Shown here piece after piece: positions 1 to 6,030 of a DNA stretch of 6,030 bases. The stretch lies in NCBI GenBank assembly GCA_021778375.1, contig JAJYCM010000173.1, forward strand, positions 1-6,030. Reading direction: 5' to 3'. Both the position numbers and the translations under genes were made by a program. The stretch's first letter is position 1. Every line of letters begins with the position of its first letter. The DNA is from Bacteroidota bacterium. Its GTDB lineage: Bacteria; Bacteroidota; Ignavibacteria; Ignavibacteriales; Ignavibacteriaceae. The notes under the pieces are model-generated. The model did not search any database. It was not told the origin of the DNA and saw only the letters and a program-made list of their open reading frames with translations.

Positions 1-72
1 ATTTTTATAAATGGAAGCAATTATATAAATTCAGTTTTGAAAATTTAGTAATTCTTCCAAATAAAACTTCAC

Positions 73-1962
73 ATGCGAATATCCGAAAATAAAATAGAAG
101 AGATTAGAGCTGCCGCTAATATCGTAGATATTATTTCTGAGTTTGTCCAGATTAGGAAACGAGGGAAAAATTACCAGGGGCTTTGTCCTTTCCATACTGA
201 AAAAACCCCTTCCTTTTCGGTAAGTCCTGATAAACAAATATTTTATTGTTTCGGATGCCATGCAGGAGGAAATGTTTATAAATTCTTAATGGATTACGAA
301 AAAATCTCTTTTGTAGAAGCTGTTCAAGACGTTGCAAAACGCGTGGGGGTTTCACTTGAATTGGATGACGAATCTTCAAGTGAAAAACAAAGCGAACAGG
401 AAATTCTTTACGACATTAACACTGTCGTTGCCAAATATTTTTCCGATAATCTCTTAATAAAAAAAGATGGGGAAATTGCTCAGAACTATTTCCATAAAAG
501 AAAAATAAAGCCTCAGACAATGCGGATATTCAGTCTTGGTTATGCATTCCCCGGCCGCGATGTGTTAGTTGATTTTCTAAAGGACCACAAAATTGACTTA
601 AATAAAGCCCTCGCTCTCGGTTTAATAGGAAGTAATAACGACGGAAGATTATATGATAAGTTTTCCGGAAGAATTATTTTCCCGATCTTTTCGCCGAACG
701 GTAGGGTAGTCGCATTTGCCGGAAGGGTTTTTCACGAAAAAGAAGGAACCGCAAAATATCTTAACTCACCGGAATCTATGATTTATACAAAAGGAAGAAT
801 ACTTTACGGACTTTCTCACGCTAAAGATGAGATTAGAAAATTAGACCGCGTAATTCTTGTTGAAGGTTATATGGATTTAATTTCTCTATACCAGGGCGGA
901 ATAAAAAATGTCGTGGCGGTTTCGGGCACTGCACTTACAGAAGAGCAATCGACACTTCTTTCGCGTTATACAAAAAATGCGGTTCTTCTTTTTGATGCCG
1001 ATACTGCGGGTATAAAAGCCTCCATGCGAAGTATAGAAATTTTGCTTAGACGCGATATGGAAATAAAAATAGCTTCCCTTCCGAAAGGAGAAGACCCGGA
1101 TTCTTATATTAACAATTTCGGAAAAGAAAAATTTGATGAAATCATAAAGCACGCACTTAACTTTATTGAATATCAATCCGCTTATTATGAATCTCAGGGT
1201 ATGTTTGAAGACGTAAGTAAAACTGCCGATGCTATCAGGGAATTGGTAAAGCCAATTGCCCTTATAAAAGATGAACTGAAAAGAAATCTTTTAACAAAAT
1301 CAATTGCCAAGAAATTTAACCTTCGCGAAAAGCTGCTTGAAATTGAACTTGAAAAAGCAATAAATCAAACCGGCAAACAATTAACATCGGAAGAAAGAAC
1401 AAAAATTAGGGAGCAATCAAAGACAATTACAGGCGTTCCGGAACAACCGTCGAAAATAGCTTCGCCCGCTGTTTATAATCTCGAAAGAGAAATTATAAAA
1501 CTTCTTTTTGAAGATAACAGGGAAGTGATTGAATTTATATCAGCACACATTCCGCCGGAGGAATTCTTAATTGAAGCTCATTCAAAAATAGCAGAGATAG
1601 TATATGAATCATGTGTCGGCGATGAAGAAATATTCGTAAGTTCGCTCATAGAAAAAATTCATGATGAAAAGCTTCAGTCGTACATTCTTGAGCTTACTTT
1701 TGAAAAATACCAGACGAGTAAAAAGTGGGAAGACCTTTATCCGGAGATGTCGCGCGATAAGGTATTAAAGAAAATAGCCCGCGATACAATTAGGAAATTC
1801 AAAACCGGTATAATTGAAAGCCAGATTGCCGCCAACCACAGGAGAATTTCCTCCGCGGAAGCAGAAGGTGAAAAGCTTAAGTTAATGCGTGAGAATATGG
1901 AATTAGAACGAAGCAAACAAAAATTGAAAGATGAATTAAAAACTGAAGAAGAGCTTTCCTGA
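73..1962 (+). CDS. dnaG: DNA primase DnaG (bacterial replicative primase)
   Basis: This is the DNA-dependent RNA polymerase that makes short RNA primers for lagging-strand synthesis, working at the replication fork with the replicative helicase. The 629-residue product shows the family order. An N-terminal CHC2 zinc-binding domain has C38, H41, C59 and C62, with the typical CPFHTEKTPSFSV and FYCFGCHAGGN segments. The RNA-polymerase-like basic part follows at about 120-255, including YLNSPES and LYGL. A TOPRIM catalytic core has E264 in VEGYMD, D308 and D310 in DADTAG, and the DPDSY acidic cluster at 341-345. A less conserved C-terminal region, about 465-629, is where the helicase-binding domain lies in this family. 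Length is somewhat above the roughly 580 residues of E. coli DnaG, mostly in the linker and C-terminus. The start is fixed: an in-frame TAA lies at 49-51 and no other start codon occurs before ATG 73. No good Shine-Dalgarno precedes it. A SNF2 gene follows 36 bases downstream, rather than the rpoD found after dnaG in many bacteria. No key residue is missing. Confidence 0.98.
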   Translation: MRISENKIEEIRAAANIVDIISEFVQIRKRGKNYQGLCPFHTEKTPSFSVSPDKQIFYCFGCHAGGNVYKFLMDYEKISFVEAVQDVAKRVGVSLELDDESSSEKQSEQEILYDINTVVAKYFSDNLLIKKDGEIAQNYFHKRKIKPQTMRIFSLGYAFPGRDVLVDFLKDHKIDLNKALALGLIGSNNDGRLYDKFSGRIIFPIFSPNGRVVAFAGRVFHEKEGTAKYLNSPESMIYTKGRILYGLSHAKDEIRKLDRVILVEGYMDLISLYQGGIKNVVAVSGTALTEEQSTLLSRYTKNAVLLFDADTAGIKASMRSIEILLRRDMEIKIASLPKGEDPDSYINNFGKEKFDEIIKHALNFIEYQSAYYESQGMFEDVSKTADAIRELVKPIALIKDELKRNLLTKSIAKKFNLREKLLEIELEKAINQTGKQLTSEERTKIREQSKTITGVPEQPSKIASPAVYNLEREIIKLLFEDNREVIEFISAHIPPEEFLIEAHSKIAEIVYESCVGDEEIFVSSLIEKIHDEKLQSYILELTFEKYQTSKKWEDLYPEMSRDKVLKKIARDTIRKFKTGIIESQIAANHRRISSAEAEGEKLKLMRENMELERSKQKLKDELKTEEELS

Positions 1963-1998
1963 ATCAATACGGGGAAAATTTAATAAGAAATAACCTAA

Positions 1999-4900
1999 AT
2001 GTTGAAAGAGATATTAAATAATTTAGTTACAGACCTGGTGAGAAAGCGCGGCTTCCTTTACTTTGCATCTAAAAAGGTTTCCGATGTATACATTGAATAC
2101 AATGTTGTTACTGCGAAAGTAAAAGGTACAGATGAATATTATGTCCGCTTAGAATTTAATGATGATAAATCTATTAAAAGCTATGCATGCACTTGTCCCT
2201 ACATGGAAACCGGAGCTATTTGCAAGCATATTGTTGCTGTGCTTTATCAACTTAATGAAAGAGGAATTTTCTACCAGTATTATCAGTTCGATAAACAGGG
2301 CGAGAAAAATCTTATAAAGCCTTCGCGATTTTTAGATCGAAGCTACAGCCAAATTCCCCCGTCTAACGAAGTGAAAAACAAAAAGATTGAACCAATTGAC
2401 GATCATGCGGAACTAATTCTTAAGAGAAATAAATGGATAGAAGAGGTCAAAAAGAAAAAGGAAGAAGAGAAATTTGAAAAGTTGAGAGGTAACTTTGATG
2501 TATTTCTTAAACAGCCTGAAAGTAAAAAACAAAAATTAAAATATAAAATTGTTTACGGCATTACTCCCGATAAATTTGATCCTGTGCTGAAGGCGTTTAA
2601 GATCAAGTTACTTCAGGACGGATCTGATTCTTCCAGTGTTGAACCGGTTAATAATATTAACGCACAGCTTTTGGAAGGTCTTTCGTTTCAGGAGCGGTTG
2701 GTACTGGAATTTTTTGCAGAAAAATTCGGCAAAATCCGTTTAAGTAATACTTTCAATTACGGCATTTATAATGAGCGCGACCTGGAAAGGATGACGACCA
2801 TTCTTTCAGATGTTCTAATCTTTTTAGCTGATAAGGAAGTTTATTTAATGGGGCCCTACTCGCTGCAATTGCAAAAGAGAATTTCTATTCTAACGGAATT
2901 TGCCAATGCCGCAGTTATAATCGCCGAAGATGATGAAAATATTTCGCTTACTCTAAAGCTTTACCTTAACAGTGAGGAAATAAAAATTGGAAATAAGACT
3001 TTCTCTTTTCTTGACGAACCGCTTTGGTTGAATGTAGAAGATAAAATTTTCAGAGTATCTAATTTAACCCGCGACCAGCTGCATACATTTCAAGAGAACG
3101 AAGGGAAGATTTTAGTCCCCAAAATTTTTATGGAATATTTTGAACGAAATATTCTTCCGCAGATAGTATCAAACTTACCTATTGAAGCCGGTAAATACAC
3201 TGTTGAAAATATCGAGACCGCTCCAATAAAAAAAATACTTTTAGAAGAATCGGAAAATTCACTACTTCTAAGGCTATCATTCGGCTATGGTAAATACGAT
3301 TTACCATATAGCTCAAATGCAGGAAACAGCGCTTTCTTTGAAGAAGGCAAGCTGGTTACTATTAAAAGGGATAGAAATTTTGAGGAAGAAGCAAGGAATG
3401 AAATAAAAACTTTTTACGTTAAAGAAAAAGAACCGGGCATTTTTATGCCAAGAAAAGATCCGCTTGATTTTCTTTTCAAACTAATTCCTGCAGCAAGGGA
3501 AAACGGTTTTGAAATCTTCGGCGAAAAAGAGTTAAACAAATTTAAGATAAACGTATCCAGACCAAAAGTTTCGCTTGTTGTCTCTTCTGGAGTAGATTGG
3601 TTTGATGTGCAAACTAAAATAGATTTTGGCGGCTCACCTGTTAGTTTGGAAGCTTTATTAACTACACTAAAGCAGAAGAAAAATTACATTCAACTAAATG
3701 ACGGCTCTGTCGGAATTCTGCCCGAAGAGTGGATGAAGAAATTTCAAAGAACGATTATGTTTGGGGAAACTGCGGAAGGTTCTGTAAGATTTTCAAAAGC
3801 TCAGGCTAATGCGCTCGATATGCTTGTTCAAGATGCCGATGATGCTCAAATTGATGAGACTTTCAAGGAGCATATTAATCGATTAAATTCCTTTGACAAA
3901 ATTAAAAAGCAAAAATTGCCGGTTGAAATGAATACCACGCTTCGCCATTACCAAAAAAGCGGCTACGATTGGTTTTACTTCCTTAAAGAATTTGGTTTCG
4001 GTGGAATACTCGCTGACGATATGGGACTCGGTAAAACTATTCAGGCTTTGGCTCTGCTTTCAAAAGAAAAGAAAGAAAACAGGACAAGCTTAGTTGTTGC
4101 ACCGACATCTGTTGTCTTTAATTGGGTTAACGAGGTGAAGAAATTTACTCCCGGCTTAAAAATATTGAACCACACCGGTGGTGCCAGGATAAAAGAAACT
4201 ATAGATCATTTTGAAAATTACGATGCGGTAATTACAAGTTACAGTATCGTACTAAGGGAAGCAGAAGCATTATCTCAAACAAAGTTTTATTACATCATCT
4301 TAGATGAATCTCAAAAAATAAAGAATCCGCTTTCAAAAACGGCTAAGGCTATTAAAATGCTTTCCGCTGAGAATAAGCTTTGTCTTACTGGAACGCCGGT
4401 TGAAAATAATTTGAGCGAACTCTGGTCGCAGTTCAATTTTCTAAATCCCGGGTTGCTTGGTTCATTAAGTAAATTTCAGGAAAACTTTTCCACTCCGATC
4501 CATAAACAAAACGACAAATCCGCTTCAGAGCATCTACGTAAATTAATTTATCCTTTCATCCTTAGAAGAACGAAAGACGTTGTTGCAAAGGAGCTGCCGG
4601 AGAAGACAGAAATAATTCATTATTGCGAAATGGAACCGGAACAGGAAAAAATTTATAACCTCTGGCGTAATTCTATAAGAGACGAGCTTATGGAAGAGAT
4701 TTCGCGCAATGGAATAAAAAAATCGGGATTCAAAGTTATCGAAGGACTTCTGAGACTCCGGCAAATTTGTAATCACCCGGTACTCGTTAATAAAAGCTAC
4801 GGTAAAAAATCCGGTAAGTTTGAAGAATTCAAAGAGCTTGCAGAAAAAGTTATTGAAGACGGGCATAAAGTTTTGGTGTTTTCTCAATTCGTTCAAATGC

Positions 4901-5316
4901 TCGATATTATAAAAACGTATTTGGAAAAACAAAAAATCAACTATGAATATTTAACCGGAAGCGTAATTGACAGAGAACATCGCGTTAATAATTTTCAAAA
5001 TAATGACGACGTAAAAATATTTTTAATTAGTCTCAAAGCTGGCGGATTTGGCTTGAACTTGACCGCAGCCGACTATGTATTTCATTATGATCCATGGTGG
5101 AATCCCGCGGTAGAAGCTCAGGCGACTGACAGAACGCATCGCATCGGGCAGGATAAACATGTTTTCGTATATAAATTTATTACAAAAAACAGCGTTGAAG
5201 AGAAAATCCTTTTGCTGCAGGATAAAAAAAGAAAATTAGTTGAGGATATTATTACCAGTGAAACCGGAATGCTTAAGAACTTAACTAAAGAAGATATTGA
5301 AATACTATTTGGATAA
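1999..5316 (+). CDS. SWIM zinc finger + SNF2-family DNA helicase/translocase
   Basis: This is a 1105-residue SNF2/Rad54-like superfamily 2 ATPase, expected to track along double-stranded DNA using ATP and to remodel protein-DNA complexes rather than unwind strands. Its cellular role is not known from the sequence. A SWIM zinc finger lies near the N-terminus, with C64, C66, C75 and H77 (CxC-x8-CxH). A charged Lys/Glu-rich helix follows at about 140-165. Residues about 170-635 form a long region consistent with the SNF2-associated domain of bacterial family members. The ATPase core runs from about 645 to 1085. It has a Q-like LRHYQ (648), Walker A DDMGLGKT (673-680), motif Ia VVAPTS (699-704), motif II DESQ (769-772), motif III LTGTP (796-800), VFSQF near 960, motif V AGGFGLNLTAAD (1014-1025), and the arginine-finger segment TDRTHRIGQ (1043-1051). 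The start is fixed by an in-frame TAA at 1996-1998, directly before the ATG. No Shine-Dalgarno is evident. The 36-base gap after dnaG suggests co-transcription and a DNA replication or repair context, which is inference. The ATPase appears intact. Confidence 0.95.
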   Translation: MLKEILNNLVTDLVRKRGFLYFASKKVSDVYIEYNVVTAKVKGTDEYYVRLEFNDDKSIKSYACTCPYMETGAICKHIVAVLYQLNERGIFYQYYQFDKQGEKNLIKPSRFLDRSYSQIPPSNEVKNKKIEPIDDHAELILKRNKWIEEVKKKKEEEKFEKLRGNFDVFLKQPESKKQKLKYKIVYGITPDKFDPVLKAFKIKLLQDGSDSSSVEPVNNINAQLLEGLSFQERLVLEFFAEKFGKIRLSNTFNYGIYNERDLERMTTILSDVLIFLADKEVYLMGPYSLQLQKRISILTEFANAAVIIAEDDENISLTLKLYLNSEEIKIGNKTFSFLDEPLWLNVEDKIFRVSNLTRDQLHTFQENEGKILVPKIFMEYFERNILPQIVSNLPIEAGKYTVENIETAPIKKILLEESENSLLLRLSFGYGKYDLPYSSNAGNSAFFEEGKLVTIKRDRNFEEEARNEIKTFYVKEKEPGIFMPRKDPLDFLFKLIPAARENGFEIFGEKELNKFKINVSRPKVSLVVSSGVDWFDVQTKIDFGGSPVSLEALLTTLKQKKNYIQLNDGSVGILPEEWMKKFQRTIMFGETAEGSVRFSKAQANALDMLVQDADDAQIDETFKEHINRLNSFDKIKKQKLPVEMNTTLRHYQKSGYDWFYFLKEFGFGGILADDMGLGKTIQALALLSKEKKENRTSLVVAPTSVVFNWVNEVKKFTPGLKILNHTGGARIKETIDHFENYDAVITSYSIVLREAEALSQTKFYYIILDESQKIKNPLSKTAKAIKMLSAENKLCLTGTPVENNLSELWSQFNFLNPGLLGSLSKFQENFSTPIHKQNDKSASEHLRKLIYPFILRRTKDVVAKELPEKTEIIHYCEMEPEQEKIYNLWRNSIRDELMEEISRNGIKKSGFKVIEGLLRLRQICNHPVLVNKSYGKKSGKFEEFKELAEKVIEDGHKVLVFSQFVQMLDIIKTYLEKQKINYEYLTGSVIDREHRVNNFQNNDDVKIFLISLKAGGFGLNLTAADYVFHYDPWWNPAVEAQATDRTHRIGQDKHVFVYKFITKNSVEEKILLLQDKKRKLVEDIITSETGMLKNLTKEDIEILFG

Positions 5317-5326
5317 CTGCTGCTGC

Positions 5327-5354
5327 GGATATGTAGTTATTAGGATATCAGTTA
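5327..5354. repeat. Imperfect direct repeat, two ~12-base units
   Basis: GGATATGTAGTTA (5327-5339) recurs as GGATATCAGTTA (5343-5354), a 16-base period with one base lost and one changed. It lies just after the SNF2 stop codon in AT-rich intergenic DNA. It could be chance, a slippage remnant or a protein-binding site, and nothing here separates these. Confidence 0.35.
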
Positions 5355-5370
5355 ATATGTAAAATAGCAG

Positions 5371-5391
5371 CCCACGAATTCTATTCGTCGG
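5371..5391. repeat. Intergenic hairpin 1 (REP-like palindrome candidate)
   Basis: ACGAAT (5374-5379) pairs perfectly with ATTCGT (5383-5388) around a TCT loop. A C/C mismatch follows, and then two outer C-G pairs (5371-5372 with 5390-5391). The bases after it on the plus strand are A-rich, not T-rich, so it does not look like an intrinsic terminator for the SNF2 gene. Together with the second hairpin 25 bases further on, it resembles a paired extragenic palindrome of the kind mobilised by IS200-like (RAYT) transposases. That identity is inference. Confidence 0.45.
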
Positions 5392-5416
5392 AAAAATAAT
5401 AAAAAGAAAACTGTTT

Positions 5417-5432
5417 AACCGATTTATCGGTT
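5417..5432. repeat. Intergenic hairpin 2 (REP-like palindrome or weak terminator)
   Basis: AACCGA (5417-5422) pairs perfectly with TCGGTT (5427-5432) around a TTTA loop, whose outer T and A could also pair. Downstream on the plus strand the tract is only TCTCG, too poor in T for a convincing Rho-independent terminator. On the minus strand the hairpin would be followed by a T-rich stretch, but no minus-strand gene needs termination here. It may be one half of a two-hairpin element with the palindrome at 5371-5391. Confidence 0.45.
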
Positions 5433-5496
5433 TCTCGAATGCCTAATTTTGATGAGGATTATTTTTCGTTGTTCTGAAAATTTGTAGATTTATTAT

Positions 5497-5502
5497 TATA
5501 AT
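5497..5502 (+). promoter_or_regulatory. Possible -10 element for the ferredoxin operon
   Basis: A perfect TATAAT lies 21 bases upstream of the ferredoxin ATG, within a very AT-rich stretch. No good TTGACA-type -35 sits at the usual distance; TTCTGA at 5472-5477 is a poor match with a 19-base spacer. A Bacteroidota-type reading is also possible, with TTTG at 5481-5484 and TATTTTAT at 5503-5510 separated by 18 bases, close to the TTTG / TAnnTTTG pattern. A new promoter here is plausible because of the 207-base gap after the SNF2 gene, but in DNA this AT-rich such matches arise easily by chance. Confidence 0.3.
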
Positions 5503-5523
5503 TATTTTATTTCGATTTAGAAA

Positions 5524-5745
5524 ATGAATTACCGACTGGCAAAGACCGGCAAATTAATGATAGAGATACTTCCGGATAAATGCGACTTCTGCGGATGTTG
5601 TGTTGGCGTATGTCCCGAAGATGCAATTGAATTAAAAGAAGCCGAGATATTTATTATTGATGAACGTTGCACGAATTGTTCAAAATGCATTTGGAGTTGT
5701 CCGATTGAAGTGATAAAATTTAACAAAGAAGGGTTGCTCCGATAA
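5524..5745 (+). CDS. Small 2x[4Fe-4S] ferredoxin
   Basis: This is a 73-residue bacterial-type dicluster ferredoxin, a soluble cytoplasmic one-electron carrier. Two cluster motifs are complete: C20-x2-C23-x2-C26-x3-C30-P and C49-x2-C52-x2-C55-x3-C59-P. As is usual in this fold, the fourth cysteine of each motif should ligate the other cluster. An additional cysteine, C25, sits inside the first motif (CGCC). There is no signal peptide or membrane segment. An in-frame TAG at 5518-5520 limits the start to ATG 5524. A second ATG at 5557 (M12) would give a 62-residue protein starting MIEILPDKC, which looks like a common ferredoxin N-terminus. Neither start has a clear Shine-Dalgarno, so the start is uncertain. 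The stop codon abuts the ATG of the flavoprotein gene with no gap. This strongly suggests translational coupling and a role as its electron donor, as described for the archaeal geranylgeranyl reductase/ferredoxin pair of Methanosarcina acetivorans. Confidence 0.93.
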   Translation: MNYRLAKTGKLMIEILPDKCDFCGCCVGVCPEDAIELKEAEIFIIDERCTNCSKCIWSCPIEVIKFNKEGLLR

Positions 5746-6030
5746 ATGAAACCAGAATATGATATAGTTGTCGTCGGCGCCGGACCTGCAGGTTCAATTG
5801 CAGCGCGTTATGCTGCAGAAGGAGGAGCCTCCGTTTTGATGCTTGAAAAAGATAGAGATGTTGGCTACCCGGTGCGCTGTGGCGAAGCAATAAGTAAAGC
5901 CGGCGTTTCCGAATTTATTGCTCCCGATGAAAAATGGATATCCGCGCATATAAATAAATTTGCGCTAATTTCTCCAGATGGTACAGAAGCTGTCATAGAA
6001 TTTGGTGACGCCGGTTATGTTCTTGAACGA
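5746..6030 (+). CDS. Geranylgeranyl reductase-family FAD flavoprotein (N-terminal part; runs off window)
   Basis: Only the first 95 codons are present; the frame is open to the last base of the window. The N-terminus is a Rossmann FAD-binding fold: strand YDIVVV, then G11-A-G13-P-A-G16, and acidic E34 after the second strand (VLMLEK), which should bind the adenosine ribose. The segment YPVRCGEA (41-48), with C45, and the later GYVLER (90-95) are typical of the geranylgeranyl reductase family. That family hydrogenates isoprenoid chains of lipids, quinones or (bacterio)chlorophyll. These features argue against the related FixC/ETF-quinone oxidoreductases, which also partner with small ferredoxins. 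The ATG directly follows the ferredoxin stop codon. AGAAGGG at 5727-5733, 12 bases before the ATG, is a possible but distant ribosome-binding site. Family members are usually around 370-450 residues, so most of the protein, including the substrate cavity, lies beyond the window. The substrate cannot be decided here. Confidence 0.88.
   Translation, partial: MKPEYDIVVVGAGPAGSIAARYAAEGGASVLMLEKDRDVGYPVRCGEAISKAGVSEFIAPDEKWISAHINKFALISPDGTEAVIEFGDAGYVLER

Noticed and set aside
1..72. Tail of an upstream gene or a defined dnaG promoter
   Set aside because: No long open frame enters from the left edge and stops are frequent. TATAAA-like strings such as those at 24-29 are expected by chance in this AT-rich leader, and no paired -35 element is evident.
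886..1176. Minus-strand open frame of 96 codons over the DnaG TOPRIM region
   Set aside because: It is a shadow of the conserved TOPRIM coding sequence, with low-complexity Phe/Lys/Ile-rich content and no recognisable motif.
4543..4932. Minus-strand open frame of 129 codons inside the SNF2 gene
   Set aside because: It lies fully within a conserved helicase core on the opposite strand, is rich in Phe/Asn as expected from reading AT-rich coding DNA backwards, and shows no domain or translation signal.
73..5316. Primase plus SNF2 helicase as an anti-phage defence module
   Set aside because: SNF2 proteins do occur in defence systems such as DISARM, but this primase is a standard full-length housekeeping DnaG. 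No methylase, nuclease, phospholipase D-like protein or other defence partner is in the window.
5417..5440. Rho-independent terminator for the SNF2 gene
   Set aside because: The stem is only 6-7 bp and the following plus-strand bases contain a short, interrupted T tract, so it was recorded as a palindrome instead of a terminator.
5439..5477. Twelve-residue reading frame (MPNFDEDYFSLF) upstream of the ferredoxin
   Set aside because: It is too short to judge, has no ribosome-binding site, and lies upstream of the likely -10 element, so it would not be on the ferredoxin transcript if that promoter is right.

Overview
The window carries three complete genes and the start of a fourth, all on the plus strand, in low-GC DNA (clearly AT-rich by eye, not computed). 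It looks like a bacterial chromosome segment. The primase and the SWIM/SNF2 protein are bacterial in type. None of the four starts has a convincing Shine-Dalgarno sequence close to it, and A/T-rich leaders precede the ATGs, as is common in the Bacteroidota/FCB group. My best guess is an Ignavibacteria-like or other FCB bacterium. This rests on gene content and style, not on a database match.

Layout: 1-72 is a short AT-rich leader. 73-1962 is dnaG, the replicative DNA primase, with its zinc-binding, TOPRIM and C-terminal regions present. After a 36-base gap, 1999-5316 encodes a 1105-residue SNF2-family ATPase with an N-terminal SWIM zinc finger. The close spacing and shared strand suggest that the two are co-transcribed. 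5317-5523 is a 207-base gap. It holds an imperfect direct repeat, two short hairpins spaced like a REP-type or MITE-like remnant, and a possible -10 element. 5524-5745 encodes a small two-cluster [4Fe-4S] ferredoxin. Its stop codon directly abuts the ATG of the last gene (5746 to the window end), which encodes the FAD-binding N-terminus of a geranylgeranyl-reductase-family flavoprotein.

Functionally there are two units. The first is DNA metabolism: primer synthesis plus a DNA translocase of unknown specific role. The second is a redox pair in which the ferredoxin probably feeds electrons to the flavoprotein, which would then saturate double bonds in an isoprenoid chain such as a menaquinone tail, lipid or pigment side chain. 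The substrate cannot be told from this window.

I did not find a clearly new system. The items most worth a second look are the ferredoxin/prenyl-reductase pair in an apparently bacterial genome and the twin hairpins between the two units. No tRNA, rRNA, CRISPR array, transposase gene or defence cassette is visible.
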